64,000 bases of DNA from Actinomycetota bacterium (GTDB taxonomy: Bacteria; Actinomycetota; CADDZG01; WHSQ01), in NCBI GenBank assembly GCA_030446465.1, contig JAUJNI010000001.1, positions 40,322 to 104,321 on the forward strand, read 5' to 3'. A program made the translations under genes and the position numbers. The notes under the pieces are model-generated. The model had not been told where the DNA came from. It made no database searches and saw only the letters and a list, made by a program, of their open reading frames with translations. Below are positions 17,540-25,574 of this stretch, piece by piece. Each line of letters opens with the position of its first letter. Within the stretch, counting starts at the first letter, position 1.

Positions 17540-18436
17540 TTACGGAAGGGGCGGCCCTCCTTCGTTCTTGTCCCTCAGAAACCGCTCGAGCTCGGCCGCC
17601 AGCTCTTCTCCGCTCGGCATCTTGGATGGGTCGAGCTCCTCGACTGCTTGCTCATCCGTCTTCTCCTCGAGCAACCGCACGTAAGCTTCGACATCCTCGT
17701 CGGAGGCAACCATCTCCGACACCCGCTCCTCGTAGGTCCCGGTTGCTCGTCGGAGATCGTCCACTTCGACGGTGACGCCGACCAGTCGGGAGGCTTTCTC
17801 CACAAGAGCTAGGGCCGCCTTGGGATTGGGCGTCACCGCGAGGTAGTGAGGCACTGCGGCCCACAAGCTGGCCGAGTCGATGCCACTGCGTGCAAAAGCG
17901 TCATGGAGAACGCCGACGATCCCGGTTGGACCTTCGTAGCGCGAGCGTTGCAAATCCAAACGAGCGACGAGCTCTGGATCCACGGCAGTCCCGGTGATGG
18001 GCACCGGGCGGGAATGTGGCACGTCTGCAAGCAGGGCTCCGAGCGTCAGGACCAACTTCACGCCATGTTTCTTGGCGAGATCGACGATCAAGCCGCTGAA
18101 GGTTCGCCAGCGAACATTCGGCTCCGTGCCCACAAACAACAGCGCATCGTGCGCCGAGCCCTGCAGACGAGCCGCCCACAGCTCGTTGCTAGGCCATGTG
18201 ATCCGCCGGGTAATGCCGTCGACCAACTCCACCTGGGGCCGAACCGCCTGGAAGTCGTAGAACTCCTCGGGATCGATCGAGGCGACCCTTTCTGCCGACC
18301 ACACTCGGCCGAGATGCTGAGCCGCAAATGAGGCCGCGTCACCGGCGTCGTTCCACCCTCTGAACGCGACGACCAGCACGGGGTCCCGCAGTGGGATCTG
18401 GGAGTGCTCTGTGACTTTGTCGTCCAGTTCCGCCAT
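17540..18436 (-). CDS. PAC2 family protein (proteasome-assembly-chaperone-like)
   Basis: The 298-residue product shows the PAC2 family pattern: VVAFRGWNDAGDAASFAAQHL near residue 22, YDFQAVRPQVEL, LFVGTEPNVRWRTF, LGALLADVPHSRPVP and a GPTGIVGVLHDAF segment. Actinobacterial PAC2 proteins resemble eukaryotic and archaeal proteasome assembly chaperones, but no proteasome genes are in view and the function is unproven. The C-terminal region is acidic. Confidence 0.88.
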   Translation of the reverse strand: MAELDDKVTEHSQIPLRDPVLVVAFRGWNDAGDAASFAAQHLGRVWSAERVASIDPEEFYDFQAVRPQVELVDGITRRITWPSNELWAARLQGSAHDALLFVGTEPNVRWRTFSGLIVDLAKKHGVKLVLTLGALLADVPHSRPVPITGTAVDPELVARLDLQRSRYEGPTGIVGVLHDAFARSGIDSASLWAAVPHYLAVTPNPKAALALVEKASRLVGVTVEVDDLRRATGTYEERVSEMVASDEDVEAYVRLLEEKTDEQAVEELDPSKMPSGEELAAELERFLRDKNEGGPPLP

Positions 18437-18498
18437 CGCGTCTCTAGGCTACTCGCGCGGAAAAACTTCCAGCTCGAATCTTGGATAAAGACGCCTGA

Positions 18499-19161
18499 TC
18501 AGACGAGGACGTTGCGCTGATCGAGGTGCTGCTGGAGCTTGCGCTTGACGCGTTGGAGCGCGTTGTCGATGGACTTCACATGGTTGCCGAGAGTTCCAGC
18601 GATCTCTTCATAGGACTTGCCGTCCATGTACAAGGCCAGGACGTCTCCTTCGAGGCGGGTGAGGTTGTCGCACATCGAGGTCCTGAGGGCCTCGATCTCT
18701 TGGGCCGAGATCACCAGCTCGACCGGATCGGAGAGAACGATCGGAGTCATCAGCTGATCCATCACCGAGCCGGGATCATCGTCTCCGTACAGGGAGGCGT
18801 CCAGTGAGATCGAGCCATTCAGGACTTGGTGCTTGTTGCGATTTGCCGTCTTTATGGCGGTGAGGATCTGACGGGAGATGCAGAGCTCAGCAAAGGCACG
18901 GAACGGAGTCTTTTGGCTGGCATCGAAGTCCCGGATCGCCTTGAAGAGCCCGATCATGGCCTCCTGAATGACGTCTTCCTTCTCGGAACCCGCCAGGAAG
19001 TAAGAACGCGCCTTGCGGCGAGCGAACGCACGGTAGCGCTGCAAGAGGACCTCGATCGAGCGGTCGTCGCCCCACTGGGCGCGGCTTACGAGCTGTGAAT
19101 CTTCAAGCGTTTCCAGACTCGAGAGCTCGACCTCTAGGTCGTCAACCCAACTGACTGGCAT
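18499..19161 (-). CDS. RNA polymerase sigma factor, SigH (Spo0H)-like
   Basis: The 220-residue protein has sigma region 2 (ARRKARSYFLAGSEKEDVIQEAMIGLFKAIRDFD, about 50-85) followed by FRAFAELCISRQILTAIKTANRNKHQVLNGSISLD, the run that marks the Bacillus SigH group, and a region 4 helix-turn-helix at the C terminus (MDGKSYEEIAGTLGNHVKSIDNALQRVKRKL). It is longer than an ECF factor and lacks region 1.1. In Bacillus this class directs the post-exponential switch; in actinobacteria its role is unclear. Upstream lie two CTAGTC palindromes and then selC. Confidence 0.88.
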   Translation of the reverse strand: MPVSWVDDLEVELSSLETLEDSQLVSRAQWGDDRSIEVLLQRYRAFARRKARSYFLAGSEKEDVIQEAMIGLFKAIRDFDASQKTPFRAFAELCISRQILTAIKTANRNKHQVLNGSISLDASLYGDDDPGSVMDQLMTPIVLSDPVELVISAQEIEALRTSMCDNLTRLEGDVLALYMDGKSYEEIAGTLGNHVKSIDNALQRVKRKLQQHLDQRNVLV

Positions 19162-19283
19162 GTGTTTCTTTCTTTAGTTGGCCCACGCCTCTGATGGCGT
19201 AGATCCCCTCACCCACTCGAGTAGCTTAATCGTCCCATAGGGGGAAGCCAATGACCCATCTGGGTTATTTTTACAGTGGAGCC

Positions 19284-19330
19284 TGACTAGTCCGATGCCC
19301 TGCTCTGCAGCGTAAGACATGACTAGTCAT
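19284..19330. repeat. Paired TGACTAGTC palindromes between sigma gene and selC
   Basis: TGACTAGTC at 19284-19292 and the perfect 12-base palindrome ATGACTAGTCAT at 19319-19330 lie in the 250-base spacer between the divergent sigma gene and selC, with a third, partial copy (GGCTAGTCCAT, about 19354). They could be operator sites for either gene. No clear promoter for selC is visible. Confidence 0.4.
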
Positions 19331-19411
19331 GCAGAAGGTGTTGGGGTCTCCGGGCTAGTCCATACGCGTCAGGAGCAATGATTCCGAGGCCATCTAACAT
19401 CACTCCAACGA

Positions 19412-19502
19412 GGAGGCGAATGGGGGCTGGTGTCCCTCCCGGTCTTCAAAACCGGTGCGCCGAGGAGACTCGGTGGGCGGGTTCGATTCCCGTCCGCCTC
19501 CG
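19412..19502 (+). tRNA. selC: tRNA-Sec (anticodon TCA)
   Basis: A 91-nt selenocysteine tRNA folds by eye. The anticodon stem 19439-19443/19451-19455 holds loop CTTCAAA with anticodon TCA (19446-19448). The acceptor GGAGGCG (19412-19418) pairs with 19495-19501 and discriminator G19502 follows. The T arm has loop TTCGATT (19482-19488). Acceptor plus T stems stack to 13 bp, the Sec hallmark, either as 7+6 or as 8+5 with an A-C mismatch. The D arm is G5/CCCTC with a short loop, and a long variable arm (19460-19464/19469-19473, loop GAGA) is present. CCA is not encoded. It pairs functionally with selA and selB at 1.8-6.1 kb. Confidence 0.95.
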
Positions 19503-19690
19503 CTACAACGCTCCGGCGGACCTGAACACTCGACGGCAACCGCTGTTAGAGCGTTTCCGAATGTAGAACGCGCCTTTCAGGTGCTGAGCTCGGTCGCGGT
19601 GAGCGCTGATCTCGTTTCTTTGGGTGAGACTGTCCTCTAGGCGGACAGCCGTCGGGAAAGAAGGCACAGGCTCTTGTCCTCGCCGCGTCC

Positions 19691-20593
19691 CTAACGTTTG
19701 TCGAGCACGGGCGAGAGAAAGTCGATCAACAGGCGGTTGACCGCTTCTGGCTCGTCCAGGTGGACCCAGTGGCTTGCGTTTCGAAATCTCTGCATCTCTA
19801 GGTTGGGCACCCATTTCGAGTCCGGCTCTGCCAGAGCGCCTTCTAAGTAGCGATCCTTCTCGCCCCATATGACGAGAGCTGGTTGCTCGATCACCGTGAG
19901 ATCCCTTGCAGCTTGGCGAGGATTCCTTCGCAACAAGGCCCTGTAATAGTTGAGCGCGCTCGTGAGTGCTCCGGGCCGGGCAAGGGCCTCGACGTAACGT
20001 TCTATGTCCTCTGGTGTGAAAGCCTCGGGGTTCACCGGGTCCGACCGGAACAGGCGTCTGAGCATCCAGAAGTCATTGGCGCGAATCATCGCTTCCGGTG
20101 CACCAGGCAATTGGAAGAAGGCGATGTACCAACTCTTTAGCAGCTGCCGAACGTTGATGGGGCCGTTTAGAAAGCGGGAAGGATGAGGAGCGTTAAGGAT
20201 CGCCAGCCGCCCCAGCTTGTCGGGATAGTGCATCGCGAAGAGCCAGGCAACGATGGCTCCCCAGTCGTGGCCCACGATCGAGGCACACTGCTCACCGAGC
20301 GCCTCGATCAACAGAGCGATGTCGCGGGTTAGCAGCTCGGTCTTGTAAGAGCCGACTCCAGGGGGCTTGTCGGACAAGTTGTAGCCGCGCATGTCCGGAG
20401 CGACGACTCTGAATCCTGCGTTTGCCAGCGCGGGGATCTGGTTGCGCCACGAGTACCAGAAGTCGGGGAACCCGTGCAGCATCATCACCAGTGGGCCGGC
20501 CCCCGCCTCGACGTAGTGGAGGCGCACCCCTTCGAGGTCGACGAACTCATGCCGGAGCTCGGCCCCACTAATCGCCCCAAACGAATCGTTCAC
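19691..20593 (-). CDS. Alpha/beta hydrolase, epoxide-hydrolase-like
   Basis: From GTG 20593 the product is 300 residues with HGFPDFWYSW (oxyanion loop, residues 40-49), the nucleophile motif GHDWGA with Asp110, an acidic residue in IWGEKDRYL, and the C-terminal ASHWVHLDEP histidine. An aspartate nucleophile with HGFP is the pattern of epoxide hydrolases and haloalkane dehalogenases; the lid helices here fit epoxide hydrolase better. The start overlaps the TGA of the DUF2071 gene (GTGA), so the two are coupled. A longer open frame upstream is antisense-like and rejected. Confidence 0.85.
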   Translation of the reverse strand: MNDSFGAISGAELRHEFVDLEGVRLHYVEAGAGPLVMMLHGFPDFWYSWRNQIPALANAGFRVVAPDMRGYNLSDKPPGVGSYKTELLTRDIALLIEALGEQCASIVGHDWGAIVAWLFAMHYPDKLGRLAILNAPHPSRFLNGPINVRQLLKSWYIAFFQLPGAPEAMIRANDFWMLRRLFRSDPVNPEAFTPEDIERYVEALARPGALTSALNYYRALLRRNPRQAARDLTVIEQPALVIWGEKDRYLEGALAEPDSKWVPNLEMQRFRNASHWVHLDEPEAVNRLLIDFLSPVLDKR

Positions 20594-21321
20594 CTGAGAG
20601 GTCGCGGAGGATGGAGGGTGAAGCGAACCGACGGCTCGACGAGGACCGAGTACGCCGGCACGACCTCTTCCGGCTGGAGGATCTCGAGGCGCTCCCAGAA
20701 GTCGAAGCGCCCCGACAGAAGAGTGCCCGACCATGGGCTCATCCGCCGGTGCTCGACCGGGCCATAGGTCTGGAAACCTAGGGGGTTCCTGGCAAACCCG
20801 TGAAGGCGATAGGTGATGAACTGAGCGTGCTCATCGCCGGTCTCGAAGGGGTGCACGGCCTCTGGATGGTTGGTCGCCTCGATCACGAAGCTGCCTTCGC
20901 CGTGACTCGTTGCCGCCACCGTCGAGTACGCCGGGTAGCCGGTCGGTCCGCCATTGACATCGACCTGAAAAGAAGCCAGATACGAGTTCGCGGCGACGGC
21001 GCTCTGTCCGAGAAATGACAGGCGGGTGCTCACATAGGTCCCGAAGAAGTACGAACCTCGCCGTCCCTTGTGGCTGACGTAGGTGCGAAAGTTCATCTGG
21101 TCGAAGTCGTGCGCGGGATGCCGCGCCGCCGACCAGTGCAACTGGCGATTGCAAAAAGAGGTCACGGAGATCAGGCACATTTCTTCCCCACTCTCCGAGG
21201 TGAAGGTCTCGAGATGGAAGTAATCGGGAACGTGGGCGCGTAGCCGGCTCGCAGGGACGGCATGCGTCACCAGTACGAAATTGTCGACATCGACCTGGGC
21301 TGTCGTCAGGGCTCGCCGCAC
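20590..21321 (-). CDS. DUF2071 (YqjF-like) family protein
   Basis: The 243-residue product carries FVLVTHAVPASRLRAHVPDYFHLETF at the start and the FRTYVSHKGRRGSYFFGTYV strand pair typical of DUF2071/acetoacetate-decarboxylase-like barrels, ending in VLVEPSVRFTLHPP. No activity is established for the family. It is coupled to the downstream hydrolase by a 4-base overlap and is divergent from the selenoprotein gene (195-base spacer, in which I see no other gene). Confidence 0.78.
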   Translation of the reverse strand: MRRALTTAQVDVDNFVLVTHAVPASRLRAHVPDYFHLETFTSESGEEMCLISVTSFCNRQLHWSAARHPAHDFDQMNFRTYVSHKGRRGSYFFGTYVSTRLSFLGQSAVAANSYLASFQVDVNGGPTGYPAYSTVAATSHGEGSFVIEATNHPEAVHPFETGDEHAQFITYRLHGFARNPLGFQTYGPVEHRRMSPWSGTLLSGRFDFWERLEILQPEEVVPAYSVLVEPSVRFTLHPPRPLR

Positions 21322-21516
21322 GACTGGAGTCTCGCGTGTTTACGGCAACTGGTTCCCCTGAGAACAGTCTCGTTCGTGAGTTCGCTCCACCTGCGGTATG
21401 AAGACATGGTTCAGCAGCAGAGCCGCTCAGGTACGGCAGTCACCAACCTTTCCGAATCTCTAGACCGCCCGTTTGTGGTCGTCACCGACCCCGATGCCAT
21501 GAAAGGAGGGTCAAGG

Positions 21517-21966
21517 ATGGATGAGACGCCTCGAGAGGCTGCACAAGAGCGCGTTGGCCGGCCCCCCGCCGATGAGCGCCTAAAACGGCCCCTTCTCCTT
21601 TACGAGGACGACTGACCGTTCTGTAGCGCGGCGGCGAGGTTCGTCGCCAAGGTCGATAAGAAAGAGCGATTGTCGATGCTGCCCTACGACGATCCAGAGG
21701 CGGCACGCTGGGTGGTTTTCCTGACGGAGGGAGAGGTCGAGGGCTCGTGGCGCCTGGTCGAGCCGGACGGACGTCGCCTGACCAAGGGGGAGGCGGGCAT
21801 CGCCTTGCTCGAGCACATCGATGCGACCAGGTGGCTGGGGCGCCTTCTTGGGATGCTGCACCTCACCCGGGTGGTTGGCGCGATTGATTGGGTTATCTCC
21901 AAGCTGAGACCGACCCTCAGCCGGTTCGTCGACAAGGGCCCGCCGTTTAGACGGCCTCCGGTATAG
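21517..21966 (+). CDS. Probable selenoprotein: DCC/DUF393 thioredoxin-like protein with Sec at residue 33
   Basis: Read through the TGA at 21613-21615, this frame gives 149 residues. The ATG has an ideal AAAGGAGG site (21502-21509, 7-base spacing). Just before the TGA the protein reads LLLYEDD and just after it PFCSAAARFVAKVD, i.e. the DCC family motif D-C-x-F-C with the first cysteine replaced by selenocysteine (Sec33, Cys36). Homology to DUF393 continues on both sides (LPYDDPEA, SWRLVEPDGRRLTKGEAGIALLE). Downstream of the TGA is a SECIS-like hairpin. The window also encodes selA, selB and selC. DCC proteins are thought to be thiol-disulfide oxidoreductases; a UxxC centre should be more reactive. 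A broken gene or base error is the alternative, judged unlikely. Confidence 0.88.
21613..21648 (+). promoter_or_regulatory. UGA-Sec codon and candidate bacterial SECIS hairpin
   Basis: After the UGA (21613-21615) an 8-bp stem, GGCGGCGA (21630-21637) with UCGUCGCC (21641-21648) including one G-U pair, closes a GGU loop (21638-21640). The loop begins 22 nt after the UGA and has G in its first two positions, which meets the known bSECIS pattern (spacing about 16-37 nt, small loop with a leading G). SelB would bind here. The fold was found by eye. Confidence 0.8.
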
Positions 21967-22028
21967 AGAAACCTTTGCTTCGCAGGGCCGCCTCCGCTTT
22001 GTGGCTGTGTGGCTGCCCGCCAAGGTAG

Positions 22029-22358
22029 CTAACGCGCGATCTGCTCCAGCAGCGCGCCGATCTGCGTGATCCGGTCCTTTCTGAGGTGAGCGTCGGCCCA
22101 CTCAGGAGTCCTTTCCACCGATCCCGAGAAAGCGACGATGGTCGTGCCCGGCACCTGAGCCTTGATCGACCTGGCGGCAGTCGCTCCGTCCATTCCGCCG
22201 GGCATCCTGTTATCAACGATCACGAACGCCGGCCTCGAGGCGATCGCAGCGGCCAATCCGTCGGCACCTGTCTCCGATTCCGCGCGCACGTCGAACCCGT
22301 CCATCTCTAGCAACAATCGGAGCGCGTGACGCACGTCAGGGTCGTCATCGATAATCAC
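22029..22358 (-). CDS. Stand-alone response-regulator receiver domain
   Basis: The 109-residue protein is a receiver only: VIIDDDPDVRHALRLLL with acidic residues at 4-6, phospho-acceptor in FVIVDNRMPGGMDG, and the TTIVAFSGS strand with the conserved Ser/Thr. The usual lysine after it is not obvious, so output may be altered. The GTG start at 22358 has GAGGAG just upstream. No kinase or output gene is adjacent; it is convergent with the selenoprotein gene. The 22359-22549 spacer upstream shows nothing I can name. Confidence 0.78.
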   Translation of the reverse strand: MIIDDDPDVRHALRLLLEMDGFDVRAESETGADGLAAAIASRPAFVIVDNRMPGGMDGATAARSIKAQVPGTTIVAFSGSVERTPEWADAHLRKDRITQIGALLEQIAR

Positions 22359-22549
22359 GACGCTCCTCGCACCGTCAGTAATGTCGGTTGTTCCTTTCGC
22401 CGGCGTCCCTTCCTCGCTTGTTGCATCGTCCGTATTTGTCCAAAGTTGACCTCCCCTGGGGCGAAATTCAAGTCCTCGGCGGAGCAGTCCCTCGGCAAAC
22501 TGGGGATCGAAGGGCTCGAGAAATCGAGTGCTTGCTTAGTCGAGCCGCG

Positions 22550-23320
22550 CTAGCCGCCTTCTTGCAGCTCCAGCATCCGGGCGAAGGCATCGGCAACCGC
22601 CCGATGACCGGCAGTGCTCGGGTGAAAACCGTCCTCGGCGACCAGGCGGAGGTAGGAGTTGGTTCGAACCGCGGCCACGCCGAGGGCGTGGAGATCCACC
22701 ACCGTCGCGCCCGAGCTGGCAGCAGCGCGGGCAATTGCCTCGTTGTAGCGGGTGACAACCGAGTCGATCGCTCTTGGCCGGGGCAGCGGGCGGCCGGTAA
22801 CGCACGAGGGACCGCCAGGTGGAGAGTGGGGCAGGCAGGCCCGAAATGCGGGCAGATGCTCAACCGGAGGAGTGTTGGCCACGAGCACTTCGGTGGACCC
22901 TCCGGCTCGGAGGCGAGTGAGCAAGCGGTCGAGGTTGCGCTCGTAGGAGGCTGGGCTGACGCCCGCAATGATGTCGTTGACGTTCAGCCACACCGTGACG
23001 ATGTCGGGTTGGAGGCGCAGTGCATAAGGGACCTCTGCCCGCAACGCGTCTGCAACGGTAGCTCCTGGGATCCCTAGATTCACGAAACGTGTCTGCTGAG
23101 GAAGCGCGGCGGAGTAGAGGACCTGTGGCCATGCTTCCCGTAGCGGATTGTCCGCTCCTATTCCGACGGTCTCGCTTGCGCCCACTGCGACGTATAGCAG
23201 CGGCGGCCCCGTAGCGCCCTTGAACTCGAGCTCCTCGGACGTCGAGTCGTTCGAGGACCCAGTGCAGGCCGCGCCGGCAAGCAGCAGCGCGATCAGTGGT
23301 AAGGACATGATCCGGTTCAC
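22550..23320 (-). CDS. SGNH/GDSL-type hydrolase lipoprotein
   Basis: A 256-residue lipoprotein: signal peptide MNRIMSLPLIALLLAGAAC with the lipid-modified Cys at about residue 19, then an SGNH hydrolase domain with block I VGASETVGIGADN (Ser in GAS), block III LNVNDII (Asn) and block V DGFHPSTAGH (Asp, His). It likely removes acyl or acetyl groups from a lipid or sugar outside the membrane. Its GTG overlaps the stop of the ABC permease (GTGA), so it is part of the exporter operon and may process or receive the exported compound. Confidence 0.85.
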   Translation of the reverse strand: MNRIMSLPLIALLLAGAACTGSSNDSTSEELEFKGATGPPLLYVAVGASETVGIGADNPLREAWPQVLYSAALPQQTRFVNLGIPGATVADALRAEVPYALRLQPDIVTVWLNVNDIIAGVSPASYERNLDRLLTRLRAGGSTEVLVANTPPVEHLPAFRACLPHSPPGGPSCVTGRPLPRPRAIDSVVTRYNEAIARAAASSGATVVDLHALGVAAVRTNSYLRLVAEDGFHPSTAGHRAVADAFARMLELQEGG

Positions 23321-24654
23321 ACGACCCCCATGGCTTCTTTCGCGGGCAGCCTCGCCGCACGCCGCGCTGGGACCGTGCCGGCTGCAAAGGCCAGCACAGT
23401 CGACCCGATGACGCCTCCCGCAATGATCAAGGGACTCAGGTCTAAATCGATTGGCAGCAGGCCCTGGCCGATCAGGTACCCGTTGACGACAGAACCCACC
23501 GCCTGGGCAATCAGCGCGCCGGCCAGCGTGCCCACGGCGCCCCCTATGGCCCCTATCAATGAGGCCTCGATCAAGAAGATCCGCAAGACGTCGCGGTCCC
23601 TTGCTCCGATCGCCTTCAGCACGCCGATCTCGCGCCTTCGTTCGCGAATCGCAGCCAGAAGCGCGCTGGCGATGCCGAGGGAAGCGATGACGAGCGCGAT
23701 CGCACCGATCGACGCGAGCACGATCTCGATTACTCGTAGGTAACGCTGCACCGAGGCGATCAGGTTCTCCGGTGCGCTCGTCGAATAGCCGATTCGAGTG
23801 ATCTGGGTGCGAACCTTGCCGATGCTATCGAGGCCCCGAGCGACCACAACTAGGCCGCTGTAGGGCGAGGTCGGAATCGAGAAGTCGCCCTCCGGTTCGG
23901 CATCGCTTTGGCGGGTCCAGTCGCGACCTAGGGTCGCCTGTTGGATGGGGGCCAGGACCTGGCCGGGCGCCGCCTCCTGTGCAACGACTCCGACGATGAC
24001 CGTACGTTGCCACTGCGCGCGCAGTGGTTGATCGCCTAGCGACTCGAAAACCCTGGGAGAGCCCATCTCGAGCTCGGTGCCGAGGACCGCCTCGGGCTCG
24101 AGCGGATTCAGCTCGAGTCGCTCGAGGTAGCCGGTTGTCACCGCCACTTCGGTGAGGGACTCCGCGGAGGGGAGGCGCCCCGCCAGGAGCGTCACCGGCA
24201 GCAACGAGGACTTGTTCATGTCGACGCCCACCATGGTTTCGAAGAAGAAACGGGGAACTTTTGCTGAGGGCTGCTTAGGTGTGTCGGCGCGCACGGGAGG
24301 GTCGGGCGGCAAGAAGATCATGCGGCTCGTGACTACGGGCACGACCGAGTCGACCTCCGGCAGCCCGGCGATGGCGCGCACCGCGTCGTCCCCCAGGTCC
24401 TTGGGGGGGCCGGGCCGCGCGTTGTCATTCGCGATCTGCGCCGGGTCGGGCGCTGCAGCCACCACCTTGATCCCTGCCAGCGGGCCCCCCTTGGCAAGCT
24501 GCCGAAGCACCTCGGTCCTGCCGGTTTGGGCGATGGTCAGAAGAGCAGTGAGCAGAGCCGCCGCCAGAGCCACGGACAGCACTGTGAGAAAGGCGCGGCC
24601 TAGTCGTCGCGTGACTCCCTTACGGGCGAGCGCCAACGCATCGCGCCAGCTCAT
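23317..24654 (-). CDS. ABC transporter permease, MacB/FtsX type
   Basis: From ATG 24654 the protein is 445 residues: one N-terminal membrane helix (FLTVLSVALAAALLTALLTIAQ), a large outside domain (about residues 50-290), and three C-terminal helices in an FtsX domain (EIVLASIGAIALVIASLGIASALLAAIRERRREIGVLKAIGA). This is the mechanotransmission type (MacB, LolE) that works on envelope substrates rather than moving them through the bilayer. It starts inside the stop of the ATPase gene (ATGA) and ends inside the start of the SGNH lipoprotein gene. Confidence 0.88.
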   Translation of the reverse strand: MSWRDALALARKGVTRRLGRAFLTVLSVALAAALLTALLTIAQTGRTEVLRQLAKGGPLAGIKVVAAAPDPAQIANDNARPGPPKDLGDDAVRAIAGLPEVDSVVPVVTSRMIFLPPDPPVRADTPKQPSAKVPRFFFETMVGVDMNKSSLLPVTLLAGRLPSAESLTEVAVTTGYLERLELNPLEPEAVLGTELEMGSPRVFESLGDQPLRAQWQRTVIVGVVAQEAAPGQVLAPIQQATLGRDWTRQSDAEPEGDFSIPTSPYSGLVVVARGLDSIGKVRTQITRIGYSTSAPENLIASVQRYLRVIEIVLASIGAIALVIASLGIASALLAAIRERRREIGVLKAIGARDRDVLRIFLIEASLIGAIGGAVGTLAGALIAQAVGSVVNGYLIGQGLLPIDLDLSPLIIAGGVIGSTVLAFAAGTVPARRAARLPAKEAMGVV

Positions 24655-25397
24655 GCGGGGGTCAGCTTGCCGCCGGTCAACAGCAGCCGTTGGTCGGCTC
24701 TGGCGGCTATCGATGGGTTGTGGGTAATCAACACGAGGGTGCACCGGCTTGTTGCGTGAAGCTCTTCCAGCAGCGCGACCACACGCTCCGCCGAAGCCTC
24801 GTCCAAGTTGCCCGTAGGCTCGTCGGCCAGCACCAGGCCCGGGCGGTTCGCAAGTGCCCGAGCTATCGCCACCCGCTGTCGCTCCCCTCCCGAAAGCTGG
24901 GCAGGTTGGTGTATGGCGCGCTCGCTCAGCCCCACGGCGCTCAACAGCGTCTTGGCCTTGTGCCGCCTGCGTCTCTGTGACGTCCCGGACAGCGTGAAGG
25001 CCAGCTCCACGTTCTCCAGGGCGGTCAGGGTTTCTAGAAGCCCCGAATGTTGAAAGACGAAGCCCACAGAGGACCGCCGGTACGCGGCTAGATCGTCTCC
25101 CGACAGCAGCCTCAGGTCATAGGACCCAACCTGCACGCAACCGGCGTGGGGTGGCTCGAGGCCCCCGAGCAGCGTGAGCAAGGTCGTCTTTCCGGCGCCG
25201 GATGCGCCGGTTATCGAGGTATAGCCACCTGGTTCTACGTTGAAGTCAAGGTCACCGAGCACGCGCAGCTCCCGGCCGTCGCTTCTGTACGAGTGCGTCA
25301 GGCCCCGGACCTCTATGGCGAGGCCCGACTCGAGGGGTCGAGGTGTTGAGAGTGACACCGAGGCGAGCCTAAGGCGGCAGGCGGCTCTATTGGGCAT
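24651..25397 (-). CDS. ABC transporter ATP-binding protein, MacB/LolD type
   Basis: From ATG 25397 the product is 248 residues with Walker [12 protein letters not shown], the Q-loop [21 protein letters not shown], signature [15 protein letters not shown], Walker [14 protein letters not shown] and the H-loop ITHNP. It is the motor for the permease encoded downstream with a 4-base overlap. A much longer open frame to 25961 runs antisense to the sigma gene and is not real. It is divergent from the SigE-type sigma gene. Confidence 0.92.
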   Translation of the reverse strand: MPNRAACRLRLASVSLSTPRPLESGLAIEVRGLTHSYRSDGRELRVLGDLDFNVEPGGYTSITGASGAGKTTLLTLLGGLEPPHAGCVQVGSYDLRLLSGDDLAAYRRSSVGFVFQHSGLLETLTALENVELAFTLSGTSQRRRRHKAKTLLSAVGLSERAIHQPAQLSGGERQRVAIARALANRPGLVLADEPTGNLDEASAERVVALLEELHATSRCTLVLITHNPSIAARADQRLLLTGGKLTPA

Positions 25398-25574
25398 GAC
25401 CGTCGCGTGCAACCTTTGAGGCGGGCGCAGCGTTGGTGATTGGTGACCACGCTGAGCAGGGGAAGGCTGCAAAGGCATGCGCCGCTCGATGCCCTTCAAC
25501 CGACGACGGCTATCGACCAGGATGGGATCACCCCGTTCGATGACGGGCTTACGAGTGACCGGAGCAGGATCGGG

